Assembly: GCA_012845835.1 (NCBI GenBank)
Contig: JABAKD010000001.1
Span: 4,718,976 to 4,782,975 of the forward strand
Length of the DNA stretch: 64,000 bases
Source of the DNA: Undaria pinnatifida
Lineage: Eukaryota > Sar > Phaeophyceae > Laminariales > Alariaceae
Reading direction: 5' to 3'
The first letter of the stretch is position 1. Every line of letters begins with the position of its first letter. Of this stretch, positions 54,622 through 64,000 are shown in pieces. The position numbers were made by a program, and so were the translations under genes. The notes below the pieces were generated by a model. The model was not told where the DNA came from, did no database searches, and was given only the letters and a program-made list of their open reading frames with translations.

Positions 54622-56231
54622 GAATAAGGCCATTTCTTATACAATCAGATTTGTCAGTCGAAAACGGCTGTTTTCCACTGACCGTTTTGGACTGACGCCC
54701 AAATCGGGCTTTCTTACACAGTCGAAAAAGCCTTTTTCGACTCAACTTTTTTCGACTGAATTTTCCGACTGGGGAACTTTTTCGACTGGATCTGTCGGGC
54801 CATTTCTTATGCAGTCAGATTCCGCCAGTCGAAAACGGCCCTTTTCGACTGGACTTTTTTCGACTGGATTCTTCTGGTCCTTCTTGTCGTCAGTCGAGTT
54901 GATCTTATAGTTTTTGTGCTCTTCCTAGAGGCGGTTGGTGTGAGAGAGTACTGCTGTACAGCAGGCGAAATCGGTTGGCAGCTCTGTGCTTCGCGCTGTT
55001 TCCGCGAGCAACTGCTCGACGAACCTTCGTCCCAGCGAGTTGGTGGCTTTGGGCTTAGCCGAAAGCCGCCAAAGCTACGTTCGTGGAGTTGCACTCAGCC
55101 GAGAGCCGCCAAAGCTACAGCAGCCGCAGCCGTTGTTGGCAGCATGGGATCGAGACCGCGCGCTGCTGCCGTCGTGTGATACACGCTGCTGGCGAGCGGA
55201 ACTAGGAATGCGCCAGGCTGACTTGCTGCGAGAAACAACAGTAGGGATAGCCAAGCCAGCGTAAGCGCCTTGTATGATACTGCAGTGTGGTACATGGTAT
55301 GGGTGTGTGGCCGTGTGGCCGTGTGGGTGCGTGTTCGGTGGTGGGATGGGCGATGCGATCGGTTAAAAAAACACGTGCAAAACTTTTTCGACTGAGTTTT
55401 TCGCCTGGAGGATCCAGTCGAAAAGTCGCCTGGAGGATCCAGTCGAAAAGTCGATTTTTTCGACTGGACCCGCCAGTCTGAATTCTTAGTCGAAAAAAGT
55501 TGAGTCGAAAAAGCCCTTTTTCGCCTGCGTGAGAAAGCCCGATTTGGGCTTCAGTCGAAAAAGGCCGTTTTCGACTGACAAATCCGACTGCATAAGAAAT
55601 GGCCTCAGTCGAAAAACTCAGTCGAAAAATTTTACACCTGTTTTTTTAATCCATCGCATCGCTCATCCCACCACCAAACACACCCACACGCCCACACACC
55701 CATACCAGGTACCACACAGCAGTATCGTACAACAGCGCCGACGCTGCCTTGGCTATCACTGCTGTTGCTTCTCGCCGCAAGTCAGTGTGGCGCACTCCTA
55801 TAAATATTAATAGCTCCGCTCACCAGCAGCGTGTATCACACGACAAACAGCAGTAGCGCGCGTTATCGATGCCATTTTGCCAACAACGGCTACGTCTGCT
55901 GTAGCTTTGGCGGCTCTCGGCTGAGTGCAACGCCACGAACTTAGCCTTGGCGGCTTTCAGCTCAGCCCAACGCCACCAACCCGCTTCGACGAAGGTACGT
56001 CGCGCATGAATCACGCGTTGCTCGCGAAGGACGCGCGAAGCACAGAGCTGCCAACCGATTTTCGACTGCCATACAGCAGTACTCCCTCACAACACCCGCC
56101 TCTAAGAAGGGCACCAAAACTATAAAATCGACTCGACCGGCGATAAGGAGAACGACCAGAAGAATCCAGTCGAGAAAAAGTCCAGTCGAAAAGGGCCGTT
56201 TTAGACTGGCGGAACCCAACTGTATAAGAAA
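54622..56231. mobile_element. large compound fold-back element with TTTTCGACTG repeats
   Basis: Left arm 54797-55405 pairs with right arm 55605-56231. The shared blocks are atttcttatgcagtcagatt, gactggattcttctggtc, ccgccaaagctac, cgtgtgatacacgctgctgg and ggttaaaaaaacacgtgc. The loop (about 55405-55604) is an inverted copy of the short unit just outside the left arm (54622-54796). The order is therefore A1, A2, A1-inverted, A2-inverted. All units start or end with the same atttcttatrcartc terminus and are packed with cagtcgaaaa / ttttcgactg motifs. There is no coding sequence. tataaatatta (55799-55809) is a possible TATA element. Confidence 0.7.
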
Positions 56232-56838
56232 TATACTAAAATTTAAATACCCAGCGCGAAAGAAAACGGAATACTCTCCTTGCTTCACCCCTCCATCACC
56301 TGCACACATGGCTTCCATTACATATTTGCATGGGCTGCCGCCCAAGACGCCGGGGACTTGCTCCACTCTCGAGATAGAATCAGCAACGCATCTTGCCGCT
56401 GCACCGTGAATTCTCATCTTTCCAGCATGATACATTCTCGGCAAACGCACTCAATGCTAGGCTTTTGCGTGCGCATGGGCTGCCGGCCCCACGAGCATGT
56501 GAATGTCTCCGTTACGAAGCACGTCCCCGAAATAAAAAGCGTGCGAGAGGCCTCCACCCGATCCACGGGTGTGGAGCCTATTTCATCGCTTTTTCGTCGA
56601 TCGGAAATACTCCTAACAAATTCCAGCGGTATCGACTCGTCCGGGCTGAACATACGGAGGCAAAGCCGCGAGCTTGCACGCGGAGCTTTTGTGAGCTCAG
56701 AGAAACCGACCGGGGTCAAGAAAACGTCTTCACAAAAACGTCATAAAAAAATCGGCTTCACAAAAAACTGCCTCGCGAAAAACGGGATCAAGATTATTGC
56801 AAGTCAATTTTTTCAGACACTACAGAAACCAATTCTAC
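56232..56838. other. no recognised feature
   Basis: A 197-codon + strand frame (56280-56873) is open but shows no recognisable domain. It overlaps the end of the pseudogene on the other strand. Confidence 0.35.
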
Positions 56839-58270
56839 TCAGGATTCATAAGAAGCAAGTTGAAGCCCAATAACGCAAACTGGTACATCACCTTTAAAAC
56901 CACGACTCGCTCCTTTCAGCCAATCACCACCTTCTTTAATCTCGGTTCCCTTCTGCCACTGTTCCCCCCCTGGAACAACGAACAAAAAAAACACACATCT
57001 CTTGATAGACGCGCAGTTAGAAACAGCGCTTTTCCAGTACTCCTCTACTTTCTCTGCGTCAACAGCCTTCACGCCTGCATACTTCATTTGAAAGAAGTAC
57101 AGGGTACCACTACCCTTGTCCACACCGAACAAATCAATCGCTGCAAAAGTCTGGCTGTGCGGCTTATAGTACGACCCAATGTCCAACGTATCAGGAAGAT
57201 TGTTTCCCATGAACTACTTTAATCCAGTGAAATCAACGCTCACAAAGGACACCCCCGACATATCCTTAGTACCGCCTTGGGTCAGCATTCTCATTTCGAA
57301 CCTTCGTTCGCTATTATCTGGCAGACCAATCGCTTGGTGTGCAGCCTCTTCAAATAAACAGCCCACAGTAGCTCCACCAAGCATCCTGCCAAGTTTTGGC
57401 TCCCTGATAGCGCCCCCCACAAAGGCTAAAAATGAACGTTTTCCCTTTTTGGAAAATACCTTTACGAATACATCCTTCGCGGTGTTGCTGGCAAATCCGA
57501 CCGTGCAAGATTCGTATTTTTTTCACCGCCAGAGAAAATATGAAATAGTGAGTCCCCAGAGTAATAGGTGGAAATGCGTCCCAACTGACCCCAGGCTGCA
57601 GCTCTCAGCAAACCCACATCTACCACATTGCTCTCCATATTTTCCTTGATCTGCCCGAGCTTTTCCACATGCAAGATTGATCTCGCTACATCTCCGACAA
57701 CACCAAAAGCTTTCTGCACGTCGGTCCTTCGTACATGAGGGAAAACAGCTCCCCGACATTTCAACAGCTCATCCTCGCTCCACACTGGCATGAACAACCG
57801 TTTGGACTTGGCTTGTTTCAGAAACTCGTTCACCCTGATCACATTGGGCGCCGCCAACACAACCGTTATACCACCGAACATCTCCCCAGGCCGGTCCGTC
57901 GGGTCACTCAAGTACCAACTGTCTGGATGACCGAGAAGATCAGCGTCTCCAAAAGTGGCCAAGCGTCCTTCCTTCACCCCTTCGTCACTGAACCGATACC
58001 AGTAGCCCGATACCAGTAGCCCTTCCGTTCAAACAAAACAGTTTTCCCTTGGCAGCGAGGCAGGTGCAGCAGAAAAAAACCGAACACAGATTTGCCAATT
58101 CCGGGCGTGCCTGTGGATACAATATTCCGCAAAGTATCGCTGCTAGCACCGCTCAAGATAATCTCGGATAATTCTTTGTAACAATGACGGATGAAGAGCT
58201 TAGATCCAAACGTAAAATCGCCGAGGAAGAACGTGTCGTTTGCTAGTTCCAGGAAATTGTCGTTTACCGC
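56839..58270 (-). pseudogene. Crinkler/RHS-type NTPase with C-terminal nuclease-like domain, disabled
   Basis: On the - strand the first part has a Walker A motif (STGTPGIGKSVFGFF). It is followed by WYLSDPTDRPGE, ITVVLAAPNVIRVNEFLKQ and LFMPVWSEDELLKC. These are typical of the P-loop NTPase shared by oomycete Crinkler effectors and trypanosome retrotransposon-hot-spot proteins. The C-terminal part has SQTFAAIDLFGVD and LYFFQMKYAG, the D...QxK pattern of a PD-(D/E)xK nuclease-like domain seen in the same families. I see three lesions: a 14-bp tandem duplication near 58003-58016 shifting the frame, a frameshift at an A run near 57520, and an in-frame stop at 57214-57216. No N-terminal secretion or header domain was recognised. 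In its present state it should not give a full-length protein. Confidence 0.7.
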
Positions 58271-59865
58271 TGCTCCGGTGAGTGCAGCCGCATATCCGCG
58301 ACGTTCTTACTGGCTGCAACGGGCAGAGAATCGAAGACGGCCATGGCGGAATAGAAAGGTGTTAGACAACGTTGATGAGCAACACTATTTCGCCGGCGAA
58401 GCCGACTACAGCAATCGCGCAAGGGAAAAACCAACGGGCATTTGCATCGCGCAAACAGCCGAACTCGCCCTGCTTCGTCGCAAAATATGACAAACAAATA
58501 AAAAGCTCGTGTTTCAGATCAACAAACGAAAAAAGAGCATGAAAATGTCTAGAGTATCCAAGTTCCGAAGCATGCCGTGGTAAAATACACCCAACCCACT
58601 TTCAAGGGTTCGGTAACTTTCAACAACACAAGAAACACGCAGACAGAACATCTGCGGCACGTGCATGAAAAAAGACGAGGACATCGCTGCTGTAGCGCGA
58701 ATTGTGGCCCACTTTGAGTGTATGGCATTAGGCACGAGTGAATATCGCCACCCGTTCTTGCGAGACGCGACACGTCTCCTGGACATTTGGGTCTACGTGT
58801 GTGGGTAGGAGTAGGCGCTTGACGTGGATTGGCTGAAGTCCAGCCGTGAAGCTTTTGTTCGCCACTTTCGTCGCGACAAGAGTTGAAGTTTGTGAACTTT
58901 TGCCGCAGCTTTTTACTACCATTAAGTCAATCAAGAGCGTGCATGAAAAAAATTCCAAAGAAAAATCGCAGACTTCAACTTTTCTCACAACTTGAGGCTC
59001 CCATCAGAGCGGCGTTTTAAGGGTCCAACCCAAAAGCGGGTTCCAAATCTAAACTGGTTTGGACCAGGGTAGATTTCATCAAACTGCTTTTCTTGTGTTC
59101 GCCACGTTCGCCTACAAATTGTGGGTAAGCTACGCCCTGGGACCTTTCGTTCGTTCGGAGGGAAAGGCTGCACAACCGACCGCTCTTGGTTTGTTGCAAA
59201 TCTATGCAAACCACACGGCGACAGTTTTCATGGTTCAAGCCAGCTTCATAGCGATCAAAAACAAATGTCGACCGGACGCAAAGGAAGGTCTCCAAGAAAC
59301 TGAGCCTATTCATCCCAATCCCCTTAGCTTGCCATGGAGAAATAGGCGCTGATGAGCCACTCGCTTGGTTGAGGGGTGACGTGTACGCAAAACCGACTCA
59401 CCGACTACCTATTTTTTGTTGATTCAAGGGGGAAACCTTTGGACTTATCACTCACCGCACGCACGTACGCCCATGGGCCCTACCGCAGGCTAAGTGTACT
59501 CAGCTGCACAGGCCACGTTCATCCACTTCTTCAGAGAAAGTAAGGGTGTTGGAATTGTCTCTAGGGCCTCATGGGTCGCTGCTGGTGGTGGAAGCAACGC
59601 TGGGTGCCGGTTTGGTATCGAGTAGTGGATTTCACCGCTCTGTGGTGGTGTGCTAGTGCGATTGGTGCTGTGGGCTGCTGCTGGTTTGTGTGCACGGAAC
59701 GACAGGTGTTACACTCGCATGGACTCTCCGCTGCTGCTGCTGCTCGTCGGAACTCGTGTTCGTGTGCTATACGTGCTTTTCCCTGTATGATAAATAGGCG
59801 CTGCACAGCACTGCGCGTTTTACCGCCGTTTACAGCAATATGTGAGATGCGCAGTCTAAAGTACC
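58271..59865. other. no recognised gene
   Basis: Several short frames (for example + strand 59059-59352) lack recognisable domains. A CTG-rich stretch lies at 59575-59760. No repeat boundaries were found. Confidence 0.4.
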
Positions 59866-60733
59866 GTTCAACCGGCACTGTGGATCCATCGTACCACGCC
59901 GGACCTGCGCTTACCGGGGAAGCCATTTATTTCCCTTCCGTCTTTCCTTCGGTCGTGATGCACGCACGCAACTTGATGCTACGCACCCCTAAATCAATGG
60001 TAGTGATTTCAGAGGCGGGATGCACAGTTGCGTGGCCGATAAACGTCAAGCGTACAAGAAGGTGCGGGACGTACGGATGTCTCTATTGAAAAGACATAAG
60101 GACAGACATAAAAGTCGTTAGAGTCGGAATGTTGAAATTGGTCAGACCTCGGTGGGAACCCGTGTTGTTGTCGAGAGACAAGGTGCTGGTGAAGGAGGCG
60201 GAGTCTGTGATGGCAAGGGAGGGGGATAGATCATAAACTTGCCCACGAGCACAGGACTGGACCTTGGGAGGTGACTGATTTTGTCTTACCAGGACTCTAA
60301 GCTACATCGTCACGATGAATGGGCGAGAGATTCGCCGGCGACGGGCGTCAGCAGCGAATATCAAGATGTTCCACTTACGTCCGGACGACTTCCGTCACGA
60401 CTGCGAAAACGAATTTGCTCACCTTGCATGAGGAGTTGACTTCGGAATGGCGGAGCTGTCGATTGTAGCGTCGCCAGTTGACTGGAGCCGTCGATTGAGC
60501 GTCGCCTATGTATGCCCTGATTGACAGGAAGGCTGTGATGGGTTAGGGCAACGCTTGGAAGTGGCGATACAAGGGGCGATTCGTGGATGGCACGGAGTCG
60601 CAATGGCTGTCCGAAGGAGGCGCGAGATATTTTCACTCCTTTACAGCTGGACGTTTTTCATCTTACAACGGTAAAAGATGAAGCAAGTTTCAATAGAACA
60701 TTCAAAGATATTTTTTAAATAATATAAAAAACC

Positions 60734-61030
60734 TTGGGCAGCGCTGTGTGGGAAACGTATCACGGAGCGGGGTGCCAGGCAAGGCCAACTTCGACGCTAA
60801 CGCAGAAGGAAAGAGATGGGATCGACCGCGAACATGCGTTGAAACAACACCCCGTGGGGGCCGTGATCTGGAGGGAATTCGCGGACGCTGAAGGAAACAA
60901 GACGCGTCACCTTTCAAAGGTCTCCGACTACAAGTCACCGTACTGGCGGGTTCGGTACGCAGACGGCGATTGGGAGGAGCCCAATAAACGCGAAATCCTG
61001 AAAGCTAAGAGGACCGGAAATTCGCAATTC
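60734..61030 (+). pseudogene. Tudor-like domain, second copy
   Basis: It encodes REFADAEGNKTRHLSKVSDY and YWRVRYADGDWEEPNKREI, closely related to the - strand frame at 36511-36939. The conserved YADGD motif supports the Tudor-like reading. The preceding part is broken by a small insertion around 60660-60730. Confidence 0.6.
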
Positions 61031-61442
61031 GGTTCCACGTTAACGAGGAACGTGAAGTGGAGTTCGATGGAGAATGGGAGAAGACGTTAGCCGAAGATCG
61101 ACTAGCGAGCAAGATCAAGGCCTCGGCCTACCCAGGTTAACAGGAAAAGCCGGGAAGGTGATGGATGAGAGGCTTTCAGCTGGTGCGCTTGATGATATAT
61201 TCTAGCAAGTCCAGCAGCAAGTCCAGCAGTACTGATCTGGGACCTAATGCGGAACATCGACAAGCGCAATGCCCAGGGTCCTTACCCCCGGACAGACGCG
61301 TTTCCATGAAAATGGTAGACGCCACTCATTCGAGCCTTAGAGTAATCGAAACACGACTAAGTGTGGGAAGAGGCCCTCACTCTTACTCCAGTGTATCTGC
61401 AGCCTGGTTAGCATGGTATTCTTAGGAAGCCGTGCTGGGGGG

Positions 61443-61879
61443 TGTTGCGAAGGATTGACATGACGTCACGTAAAATGCGTAGCGGGGTGCTGCCTAGGTC
61501 TGTACAATTTTAGTCAGTCTAGAAAGCGTATCGCTCACCGTCTCCGTCCAAAAACACACAAAACCAAACGAGGGAAAAGGAACCTGAACTTGATCTGACA
61601 CGAGCGTGAGTGATTGCGAACCGAGCTTGAGTACAGCGATCGTTACCGTAAGGTATTGTTGGAGGTTTCATCCGGAGATCTGTTATATAGCACTAGCGCT
61701 TGAAAGAGCACTGCGTGAGACAAGACTGGTGTTTGCAGGCAGCTGTTGTAACAAGCAGACGGGAGGAATCAGCCTGAAGGCACACACGGAGGAAACGAAC
61801 TAGAAGCGGTGAGAGACTAGGGACAAGGGATTGGAGCCCTGGGTGCGTGTGTCTAAAATAGCTCTTACCCTTCGTTACA
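61443..61879 (+). repeat. 3' LTR of the second gypsy copy
   Basis: It starts TGTTGCGAAGG and ends TTCGTTACA, like the LTR at 35520-36148, but is about 190 bp shorter because of internal deletion. Confidence 0.75.
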
Positions 61880-61943
61880 CAAGCACGGCGTATGTACGAG
61901 TTGTACTACAGTATGGCAACCTGCGACGTAAGAAGACGGTGCC

Positions 61944-62215
61944 GGGCATTCCGGCGTAGGGAGAAGCGGGCGTTTTGAATATGTGTGGGAGAAAAAACTG
62001 GATTTGTTTTGTTTGAATTTGCTCCACTTTAAGTTGCCATGATAAATTGGGCATCAAAGATCACTTATTGAAGTATTTGGGCATTCCGGCGTAGAGAGAA
62101 GCGGGCGTTTTGAATGTGTGTGGGAGAAAAAACTGGATTTGTTTTGTTTGCATTTGCTCCACTCTAAGTTGCCATGATATATTGGGCATCAAATAAAACC
62201 AGGAGCATATCCTTG
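61944..62215. repeat. tandem duplication, about 135 bp
   Basis: Two adjacent copies share gggcattccggcgtag, gagaagcgggcgttttgaat, gtgtgggagaaaaaactgg, atttgctccact-taagttgcc and attgggcatcaaa. Confidence 0.85.
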
Positions 62216-62500
62216 GTATATACCTACACCCGAAATAAGAAGAAACAAACACAAAGAAAGTACGAAGGTCACACGAAGCAAAAGAAAAAAAAAGAAATTC
62301 AAATTGACCCAAAAACGAGCATCCGGTAAGAGAGCAGACCAAGTCCCAAGAGAACAAGGTTGCTGTTGGCTCGTACGATCGGCTCTCTGCCCAGCTGGTG
62401 CACCAACAGAAGGACAACACAAAAATACCAGACCGAACAATCAACAGAGAGACAAAGAGCTGACACATAACGAGCAGTCTACGAATGGCCAGCTGGTGGG
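62216..62500. other. no recognised feature
   Basis: A-rich noncoding sequence leads up to the 3' end of the transposase copy. Confidence 0.4.
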
Positions 62501-64000
62501 TCCAGGGTACTGCTGCTTGTCGATGAAGCCAGGTTTTATGTCAAGGATGTTGCGGTGCGCTTTGCATTTCTTTTTCATCTTCTCGATCATGTCCTTGAAC
62601 TCGATGTCACCGCCTTTTTCAAGCGCAAGGTACGCCCGGCAGTAGTCTCGCGTGCGCCGCGCGAAGCGGCGTACGCGCTGGACCGTCAGGATTGTGTCCG
62701 TGCACATCGATGCGACCATGTTTCGGTTATAAGGTGCTTCGGGACTTCGTTGATCTCCCGCCGAAATTTCTGCTTGGACATCCCCCAGGAGTACTAGATC
62801 CCCACCCCTGCCAGCTCCGGGTGGAACTTCGGCGAGAGCAGCAGGATGTGCCCACGGTTCTCCACCAAATGCTGCAGCGCTGGGCTTTCGTTCTTGAAGT
62901 CGGGCAGGTTGCCGAGAACCGTGTCGATGTTCATCTCGGGCGCAACGGTCGCCGTCGTCGACATCCCCTCGAGAAACCACCCGCGCTCCCATAGCACCTG
63001 CTTTCTCCCCTTGGCCCATCTCTAACCGGGTCCCAACGCTTCCCCCCCCACCTGTCTCCTGCGGGGGACGCTTGGTCTGCTTGTCTCGAACCTTCCTCCC
63101 CATCACGTCCGATCTGGGGGCGTCACAAGCGTAGAACGGGGGCGGAGCGTTTGGGGGAAATGACATGGTCTGCGTCTCGCCCGGCTTAGGGTTCAAGTCG
63201 ACCGTCCTCGTTGTCACCATTTCGATGAACTGCGTGCCCCACGCGCCGCGGTTGAGGTACATCTTCGCCTCCCCCGGACCCAAGCACCCCTCCACCATAT
63301 TGGTATCCCGCAGCGCTCTCTGCTTGCCCCCGAACCTCACGTTCATGTTCCCCACATGCAAACCGTCCTCGCGGTACTTGGCATGCCCTGCTGAGTGGTC
63401 GACCGCGATCATCAACTGGTAGCCTGGTTAGAGCGCTTCGAGTACATCCATCAAGTCCACTACTTGCTCCTCGAACTGGGCGTACCCCCAATACCTTTCC
63501 CTGTTCTTGCTGTGCACAAGAAAGCGAGTCCCTGGACTCTTCTTCAAGTCCGGGCGCTTCTCGAGTCTGCAAACGTTCCCGGTCACGAGGTCGGCCGCCG
63601 AAAGCGGAATACCGAAATCAAGCCGTTCGTGCTGGAACTCGGACACCATCTCCCCCGGCCCTTCCGTGTTTTTGCTTCATTCTCTCACTTCCCTTATTAC
63701 CCAATCGTTTTCCTCTCGTGCGAACGCCTCGTATATATTGACTCGTCCTGCCCAGTGTGATACACCACCGGCTTGCACATTTACACACGTCGGGTTCGTG
63801 GGAATACGCGCAGGGCGTGCCCGCAGCTGAGTCAAAGTGGACGCTGCGCCAGCCACCCTCCTTGCCCAACCCTTCACGGACAGCATCTTACTTCTCGCTC
63901 GATTTGCCACCCATGAAGTCGACGTGGAACTCGACGTACTCCGTCCCGCCGCTCTCGACCTTGTACACCTCCGCAAAGAACGCTACATCGCTTTCCTCCA
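62501..64000 (-). pseudogene. DDE transposase-like gene copy 2
   Basis: This is a relative of the gene at 42721-48640, running off the window on the right. The - strand text includes VNIYEAFAREENDWVIREVR, then the second-Asp block AVDHSAGHAKYREDGLHVGN with MNVRFGGKQRALRDTNMVEG. Next come RGHILLLSPKFHPELAGVG and VRRFARRTRDYCRAYLALEK. The coding frame shifts several times (near 63650, 63420 and 63010-62990, and again by 62790). The codon for the expected catalytic Glu before YSWG is TAG at about 62794-62796. It is inactive but keeps the stretch that is a stop in copy 1 (RFGGKQ). Confidence 0.75.

Larger units (their letters stand above)
59866..61879 (+). mobile_element. truncated, decayed second copy of the gypsy family
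   Basis: The sequence begins abruptly inside integrase. At about 59880 it reads WIHRTTPDLRLPGKP in the same context as the copy at 36951-38181. It continues with the C-terminal integrase region in scattered frames, the Tudor-like domain (60734-61030), a purine tract (about 61433-61442) and the LTR (61443-61879). Stops and frame changes are frequent. The RT, RNase H and methyltransferase parts are absent. It is in the opposite orientation to the 35520-41750 copy. Confidence 0.8.

Overview
This window is eukaryotic nuclear DNA, most likely from a stramenopile and plausibly a brown alga. The assignment is an inference. It rests on two conserved protein genes with compact spliced exons, a TTAGGG-type telomeric tract, many CTG/CAG and GTAC-type simple motifs, and a dense mix of Ty3/gypsy, hAT, Mutator and other elements. 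No tRNA or rRNA gene and no bacterial feature was recognised.

Only two conserved host genes are supported, both on the + strand. The first is the 3' part of an L-3-hydroxyacyl-CoA dehydrogenase gene (four exons, 9486-11002, fatty-acid beta-oxidation). The second is a nearly complete gene for exocyst subunit Sec8/EXOC4 (nine exons, 25400-32039, tethering of secretory vesicles). The first coding exon of each was not found.

Nearly everything else is mobile DNA. 1-9.3 kb holds palindromic elements, a non-autonomous DNA transposon (4083-5566) with a 487-bp miniature LTR element nested in it, and a hAT element (7523-9231) bounded by GGGTC-rich arrays. 11-25 kb holds tandem duplications, a fold-back element, a TA-flanked TIR element (16985-18158), a Mutator-like element with a 9-bp target duplication and the front part of its transposase (18195-19845), and a second hAT-like element built of GATATC-centred repeats (20835-22050).

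33-42 kb is retrotransposon DNA on the - strand: a decayed gag-protease piece, then a 5'-truncated Ty3/gypsy element (35520 to about 41750) with LTR, polypurine tract, reverse transcriptase-RNase H, integrase and a C-terminal Tudor-like domain. Between RNase H and integrase this element carries what I read as a DNA cytosine-5 methyltransferase domain (about 39715-38710). That is the most striking observation here. A second truncated copy of the same family lies at 59866-61879.

42.7-51.4 kb holds a decayed DDE transposase gene split by a young 3.2-kb LTR element with no recognised coding capacity (44039-47245), followed by another gag-protease remnant. 53.5-56.2 kb holds an RNase H fragment broken by an inversion beside a large fold-back element. 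56.8-58.3 kb holds a disabled Crinkler/RHS-type NTPase-nuclease gene. The right end (62.5-64 kb) holds a second decayed copy of the DDE transposase.

Across the window two short motifs, TACAGCAGTA and TACCAGGTA, recur far above chance in noncoding DNA. All similarities were judged by eye, without database searches.
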